Below, one piece after another: positions 19,138-29,300 of a stretch of 64,000 nt of DNA (the first letter of the stretch is position 1; each line of letters starts with the position of its first letter). The stretch covers positions 19,720,331 through 19,784,330 of the forward strand of contig NC_079970.1 in the NCBI RefSeq assembly GCF_029852145.1. Reading direction: 5' to 3'. This DNA is from Microplitis mediator. Its lineage: Eukaryota > Arthropoda > Insecta > Hymenoptera > Braconidae. A model generated the notes under the pieces. It was given only the letters and a program-made list of their open reading frames with translations, ran no database searches and had not been told where the DNA came from. Position numbers and translations under genes: made by a program.

Positions 19138-19847
19138 CATCAGTTACTTCTGATAGAGATTCAGCTTTGCTGTCCAAATCATCAACTGTCAGTATAAATA
19201 AATCTCAACATTTCTCGGAATATTTCAGGAGCTACATCACTTATCATCAATATATTATTGTTACTTTCTTGCATTCTGTGGAGAACTGAAGCAATAAGTA
19301 CTGGACTCCGTGATGATAAAATTGTCTTATGCACATAAAACTTTTCGTCACCAACAATTAAAATCACATTGACATTTATTTTCTTATCAAAGAGTTTCTC
19401 AAAATCATCAGTTATTTTAGGCTTCAAAATTTTTAATGGAACTTCCGTTGTAGTTGATGCATAATCTTCAAGTACAAGATCCACAGATGATGTCATAATA
19501 TCATTTGGTAGTAAATTGGAGGTGATCTCCACCAATTTTTTTATTTCCAGAAATTTATTAGAACCCCAACTTTCATGAAGTTTGAATACTCGAGTTGATT
19601 TTTTAATACTTACTTATTTTTCATTATTATTATCCAAAATATAAAGAGAATATGTTGCTCTTACTGATTCTGTATCGCTGTGTTTTAAATACAAAAATTT
19701 TGACAGCCATTCGTTGACTTGTGTTACTTCGGTATTTTTAAATTTTAGTCTTAAGTACCACAAACCATTAATTTTAGCACTTGTTGAAAATTCAACAGAT
19801 TCAACTTTTACGTCATCTGTACACGTAAGTGATACAATAATATTCAA
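19138..19847 (-). pseudogene. Broken MATH-BTB gene fragment
   Basis: The reading frame from 19847 downward matches the MATH domain of the paralogues (INGLWYLRLKF, VRATYSLYILDNN) but lacks the N-terminal WEIDDF block. It meets an in-frame TAA near 19614, continues in the same frame through NKFLEIKK and the BTB start (VHKTILSSRSPVLI, MLRFIYTDS), then shows a one- or two-base frameshift before a VDDLDSKAE-like continuation. Similarity ends at the MITE at 19131; the second half of BTB and the BACK region are absent. It is truncated at both ends, nonsense-mutated and frameshifted, hence not functional as a full protein. Confidence 0.85.
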
Positions 19848-20494
19848 AATTTTAAAAATACATAATTTTTAATACACTCTGAATGGTTTATGTGATAAAT
19901 GTTTTATATCAATTTATTTTGGATGAATAATAATTGTTTTGTTTATTTCATTCAAAGTTCAACTAAAGCTTACGTAAAGTAAAAAATACTTTGGATGGGT
20001 ATAAACAAAATTAATATGCAAGAGTTTCACCTTTAGTATATTGTGTGATTGCGATGTATACAAATATATATATATCTTCATATATTTGTTGGAATAAGTC
20101 TATGGTGTCATCTCATACAATTAAAATATGCGCAATTGGTAGATTGATAAGATAAATCATTAGTAATAATGCGGAATGACCGTCATAAATTTTTCGGTCA
20201 AAGTTCGTCATTTAGGACCGTAAAAAAATTTTTTGTCATAAATTTGGTCAGTCACAACCAGCTAGATGATTGGACACAATCTTTTTCTTAACGTCTTTGT
20301 AAATGAATGAAAAAATTTATTTTACCCTCCGTATTCTTATCTTGTGGTATTTTTTAAAAAGTAGCGGTATAAAAATTTTGAATTCACAGAAAAGTTACAA
20401 AGGCGTTTGTAAGATGTCACCACGATTGTGAAGGTACGCCATTTTGTTTACGGTCCGCTGACCGGTTAAAAGGTCAAAAATTACCTGACCGGTC
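19848..20494. other. Gap between the broken MATH-BTB gene and the retrotransposon
   Basis: AT-rich, then richer in CG near 20440-20494 where CTGACCGGT occurs twice. The last 12 bases are the retrotransposon target duplication. It may be the original upstream region of the ankyrin gene, now split from it by the insertion. No gene seen. Confidence 0.4.
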
Positions 20495-20684
20495 GAGATT
20501 CGATTGGAAGACGTCGGACGTGACACATGCGTGCTACATTCAAGTGCAATTAAAAGTGAATAGATAATTAATCAAAACACACATATCTACAAGATATAAA
20601 GAGCGCCTTTCATAGCATCTAATTCTTTAGTGAAAACGAGTTATTTCAACAGAAATCATTTATTGAAACGTTAAGTCGCGCAAA

Positions 20685-22214
20685 ATGCAAGACTATAACC
20701 TAGAAAACAATCCAATGACCGCAACAACACCAAACGGCCAGGATTCTAGAAGCAGGAAAAGAACGAGCTTACAGAGCCATCTAGACGCCACAGAAATTAA
20801 GATAAATAAATCTGAGAACAGATACACGAACGCAAGCAAAGCTCCCTTCACCGTACTAATTACCTACTCTAATGGTAAGGAAGACCAAAATGAAACAAAG
20901 AAAAAAAACATTGGAAACTTACATCCAATGGACGTTGGCAGAGCTTTAAGAAACAAAGACTCCGCTATTAAAAGAATTGACAGGAAAGGGGCCAATCTAA
21001 TTCAAGTAACGTATGACAACCCCTTAGAAGCAAATAATCTTGTAGAATATCAAGAGACATGGCTACCAGAAAACTGGATAGCGTACATCCCTGATTACAA
21101 AACCACAAGAATCGGAGTAGGGAAAGGTATAAAAACCACTCTCACAGAAAAGCTAATTAGAGAAGGTCTAAGCTGGGACCATCATCCCATAGAGATTATT
21201 AAAATGGAAAGATTCACAAGACCTCCACCAAGAAATTGCCCACTAAATAACTCTGAAAGAACTCCTACCGAAACGATCAAATTTGTCTTCAAGGGAGAAA
21301 GACTCCCCACCCAACTTAAGATATTCAAAACGATAGTAAAAATCGTCCCATTCGAACCAAGAATAAAACAGTGTCGCAAATGCCAAAGACTAGGCCACCT
21401 AGAAAAACAATGCCGTGGCAAAAAAAGATGCCCAATTTGCGCTGAAGAACACGGCGAAGAAGACTGCGACAAAGCCAAGATCCACTGTGCCAATTGCAGA
21501 GAACAACATAAAGCAACCGATCAAAACTGCAGATCAAAAATTTACACTAGAATAACAAACAAAATTAGTGCTCATCTGAACATCGACAGAAAAGAAGCGC
21601 AAAAAATAATAAAAAGAGAAGGGCTGATCACCCTAGAAGAGACAAGCAAATGGCTAAAAAGACAACCAAGAGGAGAAGACAATTGGATTTTTCCAAACAA
21701 CCACACAATAGCAGCCTGGCTCCCACCAACATGGAGCAATTCAAATTTCCAAGGCAGCAATGGGAAAATTCAACAAAGATCCAAGCCTCAGAACAACTCA
21801 AAGAGGAATTTTGAGACCAGAAGGAAAATTAGAAAGATCGAAAAAACAACAGATGACAACGAACCTCCCGATTTCTCCTCTCCAGAATCCTGGACAGAGG
21901 AAAGCAGCAATCAAGAGGAGGAAGCATCAGAAAAACAAACACAATATTACACAAATACTCAACAAACACCAATCTTGGTACTAACAACGAACGGAGTAGA
22001 AGAAACAAACTTCGTAGCTGTGGAACTCAACCAATTCACACAAGATCAAATCACAGCATTTGACAGCACCAACAATCAACTCATGAACCAAGACAAACAA
22101 GAAGCACTAAGCGTCTTGTCAACTGAAATTTCTCAAACCCAAAAGATCAATGAAATTCCAAATTCAATAGTGGGAGATTACCACTCCCATCCTACTGAAA
22201 CTATAGCACAATGA
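20685..22214 (+). CDS. Retrotransposon ORF1, gag-like protein with CCHC zinc knuckles
   Basis: 509 aa. This is the nucleic-acid-binding protein that coats element RNA. The N-terminal half is basic and of low complexity, followed by an RRM-like region (residues about 60-215). Zinc knuckles follow: CRKCQRLGHLEKQC, then CPICAEEHGEEDC and CANCREQHKATDQNC (about residues 229-283). The C-terminal 200 residues are Gln/Asn/Glu-rich. The ATG at 20685 is the first in a long open frame. The stop TGA (22212-22214) overlaps the ORF2 ATG as ATGA. Confidence 0.92.
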   Translation: MQDYNLENNPMTATTPNGQDSRSRKRTSLQSHLDATEIKINKSENRYTNASKAPFTVLITYSNGKEDQNETKKKNIGNLHPMDVGRALRNKDSAIKRIDRKGANLIQVTYDNPLEANNLVEYQETWLPENWIAYIPDYKTTRIGVGKGIKTTLTEKLIREGLSWDHHPIEIIKMERFTRPPPRNCPLNNSERTPTETIKFVFKGERLPTQLKIFKTIVKIVPFEPRIKQCRKCQRLGHLEKQCRGKKRCPICAEEHGEEDCDKAKIHCANCREQHKATDQNCRSKIYTRITNKISAHLNIDRKEAQKIIKREGLITLEETSKWLKRQPRGEDNWIFPNNHTIAAWLPPTWSNSNFQGSNGKIQQRSKPQNNSKRNFETRRKIRKIEKTTDDNEPPDFSSPESWTEESSNQEEEASEKQTQYYTNTQQTPILVLTTNGVEETNFVAVELNQFTQDQITAFDSTNNQLMNQDKQEALSVLSTEISQTQKINEIPNSIVGDYHSHPTETIAQ

Positions 22215-25200
22215 CTCAAACGAACTCCAATTTGAGAATAATACAATGGAACTGCAGGGGCTTGAGAAACAAATCTCACCTTATACCGAAAATCAGCACA
22301 AACAACGACATTTTAATTTTATCTGAAACTTGGCTTACTGAAGAAACAAAATATGGGATAACAAAAATGAACTTAAGCAGAAAAGATAGAGAAAACAGAG
22401 TGGGAGGAGGAGTAGCCATAGCAACTAGAAAAGGACTACAATATGAAGAAGTCTCACTAGATCACCCCATATTTTCAGACGAAGATTTTGAAATAATTGC
22501 AATCAAAATTATTTTATATCACAAAAAATTGACCGTAGCAAGTATCTATATCCCGCCCAACAAAAGAATAACCACAAACCGCTGGAAAATTTTACTAGAA
22601 GAATTACTAAGCATAAGTAACGAAGGCCCCATCATAATCGGAGGCGATTTCAATACTCACAATGAGGAATGGGGCAGCACAAGAACATCAGAATCAGGGT
22701 CAAACCTATCAGCAGCACTGGAAGACCTGGATCTCTGTGTATTAAACGACGGTAGCCATACCTACATAAATCACAATCACGGCAACAACGCGCTAGACAT
22801 AACAATCACAAACAAAAACTCAAAAGCTGACTTCACCTGGGAAATGACAGACATGACTTTAAATAGCGACCACATCGCAGTCCAAATAACCATGTCAAAT
22901 GCAACAGAGAACATTAAACACACACGTCCGCAAATACTGACAAAAAAGGTGGACTGGACACAATTCCAAGAGAATATATCCAACACCTTAAATAACACAG
23001 ACTTTCAAGAAACCGATCATCTTACCGCATACTCTAAACTCTGCAACATAATAAGGAAAGAACTAATATCAAACGGCGCTAAAGAAACAAACAACAACCA
23101 TCCCACACCTAAACACACAAATCGAAACAACAACAAAAGCAAGATTTGGTGGAACAAAGACTGCGATGAAATAATAGAGACCAGAAGAATCGCACTCAAA
23201 AATTACAAACAAAACCAAACTCAAGAAAACTGGAATGAACTACAAAAAACAATGAAAGAATCAGGTGAGAAGCTAAGGAAAATAAAACTTGAAGAAGGCA
23301 AGAAATTTGCCGAATCAATAAATCCACGAATGCCGATAAAACAAATTTGGAACATAATAAGAAGCTACGATGGAAAAACAAAAACAACACCAGACAACTA
23401 TTCAAAAGAAGACATAGAAGAAGAAAAAAAAGCAATAGATAAGCTAGCCCCACCAAACGACTCTGATGAACACCTGAACATCACTATTCCAGAAGAAGCT
23501 GGCCGGAACGTCATAAAAGGAATCTGGCTCCCTTTTAAAACAGAAGAAATCAACTCAATCATCAGCCACCTCAAACCACACTCAGCACCAGGTACAGATA
23601 AAATCTCCAATGAAGTCATCAAGAATCTCCCACCCACAGCCATAAAAACTCTCACTCGCATATTCAATAGAATACTAGAAACAGGAGACATTCCTAAAGA
23701 ATGGCTAGTAGATGACATATGCCTGATACCAAAACCAAAAAGCAGAGCACTACGACCGATCTCTCTAGCCTCATGCATGCTTAAGATATTTGAAAGAGCT
23801 TTTCTCAACCGCATGGAGTACTTTATGGAGACAGAAGAAATCATTCCCAGCAGCCAATTTGGTTTTAGGAAAGGTAAATCATGCCAAGACAACATAGCTA
23901 TGCTAACAACTGAAGCCTACAACGCATTCGCTAAAAAGAAAATGATAGGCCTATTACTCATTAACTTTGAAGGAGCATATGACAACATGAATCCTCAGGT
24001 ACTGGTTGACATCATAGGAAAGCTGAGAATACCTCTAAAAATAGTAAAACTAATAGCCAACCTTGCAGGCGAAAGAACAGTAAACTTTTACCGAAACGGA
24101 AAAATAATAGACACCAGGAGAATAAAAAAAGGTGCAGCACAAGGTAGAGTGACAAGCCCAATTGCCTTTAATACATATGTAAGAGATATAGACAAACACA
24201 TAGGACAAAAATGTAAGATAGGCATGTACGCGGATGACGCGGGACTATACACAGTCGGAGACGATGAACAAGATTGCATAAACAACTTGGAAGATGGTCT
24301 TAGACACCTTCAACCTTGGCTAGAAATAATAAATCTCAAAATATCAATAACTAAAACAAAACTCATGATCTTAAGCAGGAAAAAAAGACTTCAAGGAGGA
24401 ATACAGGTCAGAATAGACAATGCAGTAATTGGAAGATCAGATACTGCGAGATTTCTAGGAGTAATTCTAGATACTAAACTAAAGTGGAAACCTTTCATCC
24501 AAGAAGTGAGACGTAATATCAACAGAAGTGTTGACGTAATGAAAGCACTAGCAAGGAAAGCATGGGGAGCGCACCCATCTACTCTACTACAAATCTACAA
24601 AGGACTCACCAGAGCAAGGGCAGACTGGGCATGCTTTTGTACCCAAACAGCATGTCAAACACTCAGAAAACAAGTAGAAAGAGGCCAAAATGCAGCGCTT
24701 AGAGTTGTTTTAGGCTGCTACCCAGCAACACCAATAGTCGTCTTGCACGATTTAGCTAACCAACCAACTGCCGAGACTAGAGGGAAAATTCTGACCAGCA
24801 GATACCTAGCCAGAACATACTGCTCCAAATCCCACCCTCTAAATCAAAAATTAGTAGAAGCTGAAAACCTCAGAGAAAGGAAATTTATGACAAAGACCGG
24901 CGTATCCTTCCTCCATAAAGTATGGAACGAAGAAAAACAAAACATATCCAAACTCGAAAGATACGACAAACTACCCTGCTTTGAGATACCACTGAAACCA
25001 CAACTCGAACACATAGAACAGAACATCGAAATAGGTAAAAAAATAAAAAAGAAAGAGGCAAACCCAGAAGAATTTGAAAGAGAAATAGCTAAAAACAGAC
25101 CAAACTGGACTGTAATCTACACGGATGCCTCCAAAACAAAAGAAGACTCTCACATCGGCATCGCATTCACATCCGCGATGCCAAGAATGGATAAAAAATT

Positions 25201-26038
25201 CAAAATATCAAACGAATTCAGCATAGCAGAAGGAGAAGCTGTAGCAATACTTCAAGCTCTAAAAACGACAAAAAACATGGACAGCAACAATCTTCTGATT
25301 TGCACAGACTCAGCGAGCACGTTATCAGCTCTAAATTACGTAGGCATCTCTGGGAAAGTTAATCCAATCATCCTTGAAATAAAATCCCTTGTGAGCAGAC
25401 TCAGATCAGCTGGCAGGGAAACAGAATTCTGGTGGTGCCCAAGCCACATAGGCATCAAAGGCAACGACAAAGCGGATGAGTTGGCAAACCAAGCCAGAAT
25501 GGACGGCACCTACTTAGACATCAAACCAAACTATAAAATTTATGTTAGGTCCATAGAAAAGAAATATAAAGAAGAAAATACACAAAACAATGAAGAAGAA
25601 TTCAAAAAAGCAGGTCAAACTTATAGAAAATACAAATCCACAGCAGCTAACAGCAATAAGAAAGCATGGTTCGAAAATAAAAACTTAAAAAGAATATCAA
25701 TAACACTAATAAACAGGATAAGATCAGGTCACATATGTACTAATGAGTACCTAACTAAAATTAAAGTTATAAACGATCCTGCATGTGACTGCGGATACGA
25801 AATACAAGACATAAATCATCTATATTTCAACTGCAGTCTTACCAAAGCAGCTACAGAAGACTTTCAACAATTCCTAGCAAAAGAAAAGATCCAGCCACCC
25901 TACGACATCCGGAACCTCGCTTTCAGCGAGAACGAAAAAATCATCAAAAAAATTACTCAATTTGCAATAGACATCAAACACATAACCAATCTGACTCACA
26001 TCATAGTTGCAGAGGAGGACGACAATCCTCCGACTTAA
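22211..26038 (+). CDS. Retrotransposon ORF2: APE endonuclease, reverse transcriptase, RNase H
   Basis: 1275 aa. Endonuclease: IIQWNCRGLRNK, LSETWL, GGDFNTHNEEWGS and SDHIAVQ (residues 1 to about 225). Reverse transcriptase: RPISLASCMLKIFERAF, SSQFGFRKGKSCQDN, motif A LLINFEGAYDNM (residue 585 is Asn, codon AAC at 23963-23965, where a catalytic Asp is expected), motif C MYADDAGLY (about 673). RNase H: IYTDASKT, AEGEAVAILQAL, CTDSASTLSAL and WCPSHIGIKGNDKADELA (about 965-1100). A C-terminal CDCGYEIQDINHLYFNC finger follows. Translation probably restarts at the ATGA overlap with ORF1. The Asp-to-Asn change should cripple polymerase activity. Confidence 0.93.
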   Translation: MTQTNSNLRIIQWNCRGLRNKSHLIPKISTNNDILILSETWLTEETKYGITKMNLSRKDRENRVGGGVAIATRKGLQYEEVSLDHPIFSDEDFEIIAIKIILYHKKLTVASIYIPPNKRITTNRWKILLEELLSISNEGPIIIGGDFNTHNEEWGSTRTSESGSNLSAALEDLDLCVLNDGSHTYINHNHGNNALDITITNKNSKADFTWEMTDMTLNSDHIAVQITMSNATENIKHTRPQILTKKVDWTQFQENISNTLNNTDFQETDHLTAYSKLCNIIRKELISNGAKETNNNHPTPKHTNRNNNKSKIWWNKDCDEIIETRRIALKNYKQNQTQENWNELQKTMKESGEKLRKIKLEEGKKFAESINPRMPIKQIWNIIRSYDGKTKTTPDNYSKEDIEEEKKAIDKLAPPNDSDEHLNITIPEEAGRNVIKGIWLPFKTEEINSIISHLKPHSAPGTDKISNEVIKNLPPTAIKTLTRIFNRILETGDIPKEWLVDDICLIPKPKSRALRPISLASCMLKIFERAFLNRMEYFMETEEIIPSSQFGFRKGKSCQDNIAMLTTEAYNAFAKKKMIGLLLINFEGAYDNMNPQVLVDIIGKLRIPLKIVKLIANLAGERTVNFYRNGKIIDTRRIKKGAAQGRVTSPIAFNTYVRDIDKHIGQKCKIGMYADDAGLYTVGDDEQDCINNLEDGLRHLQPWLEIINLKISITKTKLMILSRKKRLQGGIQVRIDNAVIGRSDTARFLGVILDTKLKWKPFIQEVRRNINRSVDVMKALARKAWGAHPSTLLQIYKGLTRARADWACFCTQTACQTLRKQVERGQNAALRVVLGCYPATPIVVLHDLANQPTAETRGKILTSRYLARTYCSKSHPLNQKLVEAENLRERKFMTKTGVSFLHKVWNEEKQNISKLERYDKLPCFEIPLKPQLEHIEQNIEIGKKIKKKEANPEEFEREIAKNRPNWTVIYTDASKTKEDSHIGIAFTSAMPRMDKKFKISNEFSIAEGEAVAILQALKTTKNMDSNNLLICTDSASTLSALNYVGISGKVNPIILEIKSLVSRLRSAGRETEFWWCPSHIGIKGNDKADELANQARMDGTYLDIKPNYKIYVRSIEKKYKEENTQNNEEEFKKAGQTYRKYKSTAANSNKKAWFENKNLKRISITLINRIRSGHICTNEYLTKIKVINDPACDCGYEIQDINHLYFNCSLTKAATEDFQQFLAKEKIQPPYDIRNLAFSENEKIIKKITQFAIDIKHITNLTHIIVAEEDDNPPT

Positions 26039-26170
26039 ATTTTAAATCTCCCGCGAGAATATTCACACAACGCTTAACACATACACAACCATTGGCTGTA
26101 CGGAATAACCCAGAGGCCAGCTGGGCAAACAACCCAGCAAGAGAGAAAAAAAAAAAAAACCTGACCGGTC

Positions 26171-26346
26171 AAACTTCCATCCTTTATCATAACGTTACAT
26201 AGGAGCGTCGTTTATTGTTGAATTTTATACACAAGTTTTCAGTACATCATTAAATTATATTACAATTGGTATAGAAATAAATTTAATTAAACTCGAACAT
26301 ATTAAAAAAAAAGAAAATAATCTATAAATTTTACTTTATTTTAGAA
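26171..26346 (+). promoter_or_regulatory. Short upstream region of the ankyrin gene with a 3' splice site
   Basis: Between the retrotransposon target duplication and the ankyrin ATG. A TTTATTTTAG acceptor-like sequence ends at 26344, two bases before the ATG, suggesting a 5'-UTR intron. If so the retrotransposon sits in that intron or in the promoter. No TATA assignment made. Confidence 0.35.
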
Positions 26347-29300
26347 ATGAAAACGAGAGGAACCAACAAAAAAAAATTGATACCTGCAATGGCGGCAACG
26401 GAAGAACCGCCGAGTAAAAAAACTAAATATTCCAAACTCCGCAATAAAATACCAGAAGAAGAAATGGATGTTGATATTGATCCAGACTTAACTCTTCCTG
26501 TTGCGATTAAAAACGAAGACATTAAAGCAATTGACTATTTATTGAATAAAAAAGTTGACGTTAACATTAATCAAGAATCTTCTCCACCAGCTCTTCATTT
26601 AGCCGTCCAAACAAAAAACTTGGAGATAATTAATAAGTTAGTTGACCATAAAGCCGACATTAGCATTATTTATAAACATAAAACAGCTTTACATCTTGCT
26701 GTTGAGCAAGGGAACAAAGCAATGGTCGAAATACTTCTAAAAACTAAAGAAAATAAAAGTAAAGTTGACGTAAAAGTTAAAGGTCGTCATCCGACACCTC
26801 TTCAGGCAGCTATCAAGTCCGGTAACTTTGAAATATTAAAACTGTTAATAAACTCTGGGGCTAATATCATTAAAATTATTCGTGAAGATAATTTACTGCA
26901 CTACACAGCCCAAAACAATACTGTAGAAATAGCTGAGTATTTAATTGGCCAAAGAGCTAAAGTTGATACTGACATGAAAAATAAATCGTCGCCATTTTAT
27001 CGTTGCACGCCTTTACACGTCGCCATTAATTGTGGAAGTTTTGAAGTGGCTCAATTACTAATAAATAAACAAGCCAGCGTTCACACTGAGACAGCATGTG
27101 GTAAAAAACCTTTAGACTTAGCCATCGAAAAAGGTAATTATCGGATATTCAAATTATTAGTTGACTCCGGAGCGACTGTGGATTTGACTTACAAAAATAT
27201 GAATCGATTACATTGGGCAGCTTATCATAATTCATTAGAAATTGCTCGGTATTTATTTTCTATAGGAGATGACATTAATTTTAGATGTTTCCACAGCCGG
27301 TCGTACTTTTATCAGTATACTCCATTATATGTTGCCATTCAGCAAGAAAGTGTCAAAGTTGCTCAATTCCTAATTAGTAAAGGTGCTAATGTTAATATTT
27401 GTGGAAAAAACGGCGAAACACTGCTTACAATTGCTATTGAAAAAAAAAATTCTGAACTATTTCAGTTACTCTTAGATGCTGGAGCTGAAATAAATGATTG
27501 CCCGAAAAAAATTTTACCTTTACATCAAGCTGTCGCTGTAAAGAATAACGACGTTACGAAATTTTTGCTAAAACGTGGAGTTGATGTTGACGTAGTTTGT
27601 AAACGTCCAGTGTCAAAATATTCAAATTTCACTCCGCTGCAACTTGCAGTAAGCACAGAAAATTTGGAAATCGTAAATTTACTACTGAAACATAAAGCTA
27701 ATGTTAATAAAAGCACTAAAAAATTAGGATCAGCCATCGGAATAGCTGTGGATAGAAATAATTATGAATTGTACGAGTCGTTAGTAAAAGCCGGTACAGA
27801 TATTAATAAACCTTCGAATATGACTCTGTTACATAGAGCTGTTGATGCAAACGGTTATCGTATAATTAATGATTTAATTACACGCGGTGCGAATGTTAAT
27901 GCAATTAATAGATCTGAAACTTCAGAGTACTACGGATGCTCACCGTTACACATTTCGATTATGAAGGGGGATAAAAAAATGGCAACATTGCTCATTAAAC
28001 AACATGCAAAAGTTGATGATGAAAAATTTATGAAAACTCCACTTGGTATCGCTTGCGAGTGCCGTAATTTTGGATTAGTCAAGATACTTGTCAACGCAGG
28101 TGCTGATGTTAATAAAATTTCAAACAAAGCGATGCCGTTGTATTGGGCCGTTGGTAAACAAAACTATCAAATTGTTAAATATTTAATTGATTGCAACGCT
28201 CATGTTAACATTAATTATCGAGGCACATCTCTACTCTATCACGCTGTGGAAAGTGGAACTATAGAAATAGTTGAGCTTTTGCTTAAAAATGGTGCCGAAG
28301 TAAATGCAATCAATGATTCTGGTGACACAGCTCTTACTGCAGCTGTTAAGAATAATAATTTGGAGCTGATGAAAATTCTAATCAATGCCGGATCTCAGGT
28401 AAATTTAATGAATTACCGTATTTATTCACCATTACACTGGGCCGTTGAGCGTCGCAACTATAGCACGACTCAATATTTAATCGAACAAGGAGCTGAAGTT
28501 AATAGCATTTGCTTAGATGAAACACCACTGACTATTGCTTGTTACAACGGTAGAACAGATATAGCTGAGCTTTTGATTAAAAGTGGAGCTGTCGTTGATG
28601 ATGATGAAAGATTATATATGACAGCTCTCGGCATAGCTTGTAAGCAGGCTAATTTTGATTTAGTTGAATTGCTAGTAAACTTTGGAGCGAGTGTTGATCT
28701 TCGTTCCGATGATGCGACGCCGTTATATTGGTCGGTCAGTTCAAAAAATTTTGAAATAACGAAGTATTTAATTGATCATGGAGTTAAAGATATCGATGCT
28801 ATTTCTCGGGGTACTACTCCGTTGCTCTTATCTATTGAACATCAATACATAGAAATAGCTGAACTATTGCTTGAACATCGAGCTGAAGTTAATATACTTG
28901 ATAAAAAAGGTGCAACAGCTCTTGGATTGGCTATCAAGACTCGTAATTTGAAATTAATTGAACTTATATTACATGCTGAGGGTACAGATGTGAATGCTCT
29001 GTGTTACGGTTATCAAACGCCATTAGAAATCGCGGTGCAACAGCAAAATATAGCGTTGATGAAATTATTGATTAATCATCGAGTTAATTTTGATTTTACA
29101 ACTAGAGGAGACCAGAATTTTATTTTTTATCTTTTAAAAGAAGGAAATATCGAAATGCTCAAGCTAATACCTGAAACTGTTGACATTAATTGCAGAAATA
29201 TTGATGATGAAACACTTTTATTTGCTGCTATTCAACAAAAATCATTAGAAAAAATTGAATTTATTCTTATGAGAGAAGATTTTATTAGTATTAACGATAT

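Larger units (their letters stand above)
20495..26158 (+). mobile_element. Full-length non-LTR retrotransposon (I/R1-group-like, with RNase H)
   Basis: A 5.66-kb element with 5' UTR, two long intact ORFs, a short 3' UTR and a terminal A-run (about 26146-26158). It is bounded by a perfect 12-bp direct repeat ACCTGACCGGTC (20483-20494 and 26159-26170; the A/C at its edge may belong to the tail). Gag-like ORF1 with zinc knuckles plus ORF2 with APE endonuclease, RT and RNase H places it in the I/Jockey/R1 assemblage. RNase H argues against a typical Jockey. Its codon use is A-rich and quite unlike its neighbours. Intact ORFs and perfect duplication suggest recent insertion. Confidence 0.93.

Noticed and set aside
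23017..25153. Antisense ORFs of 60-165 codons within the retrotransposon
   Set aside because: Shadows of the strongly A-rich coding strand of ORF2.
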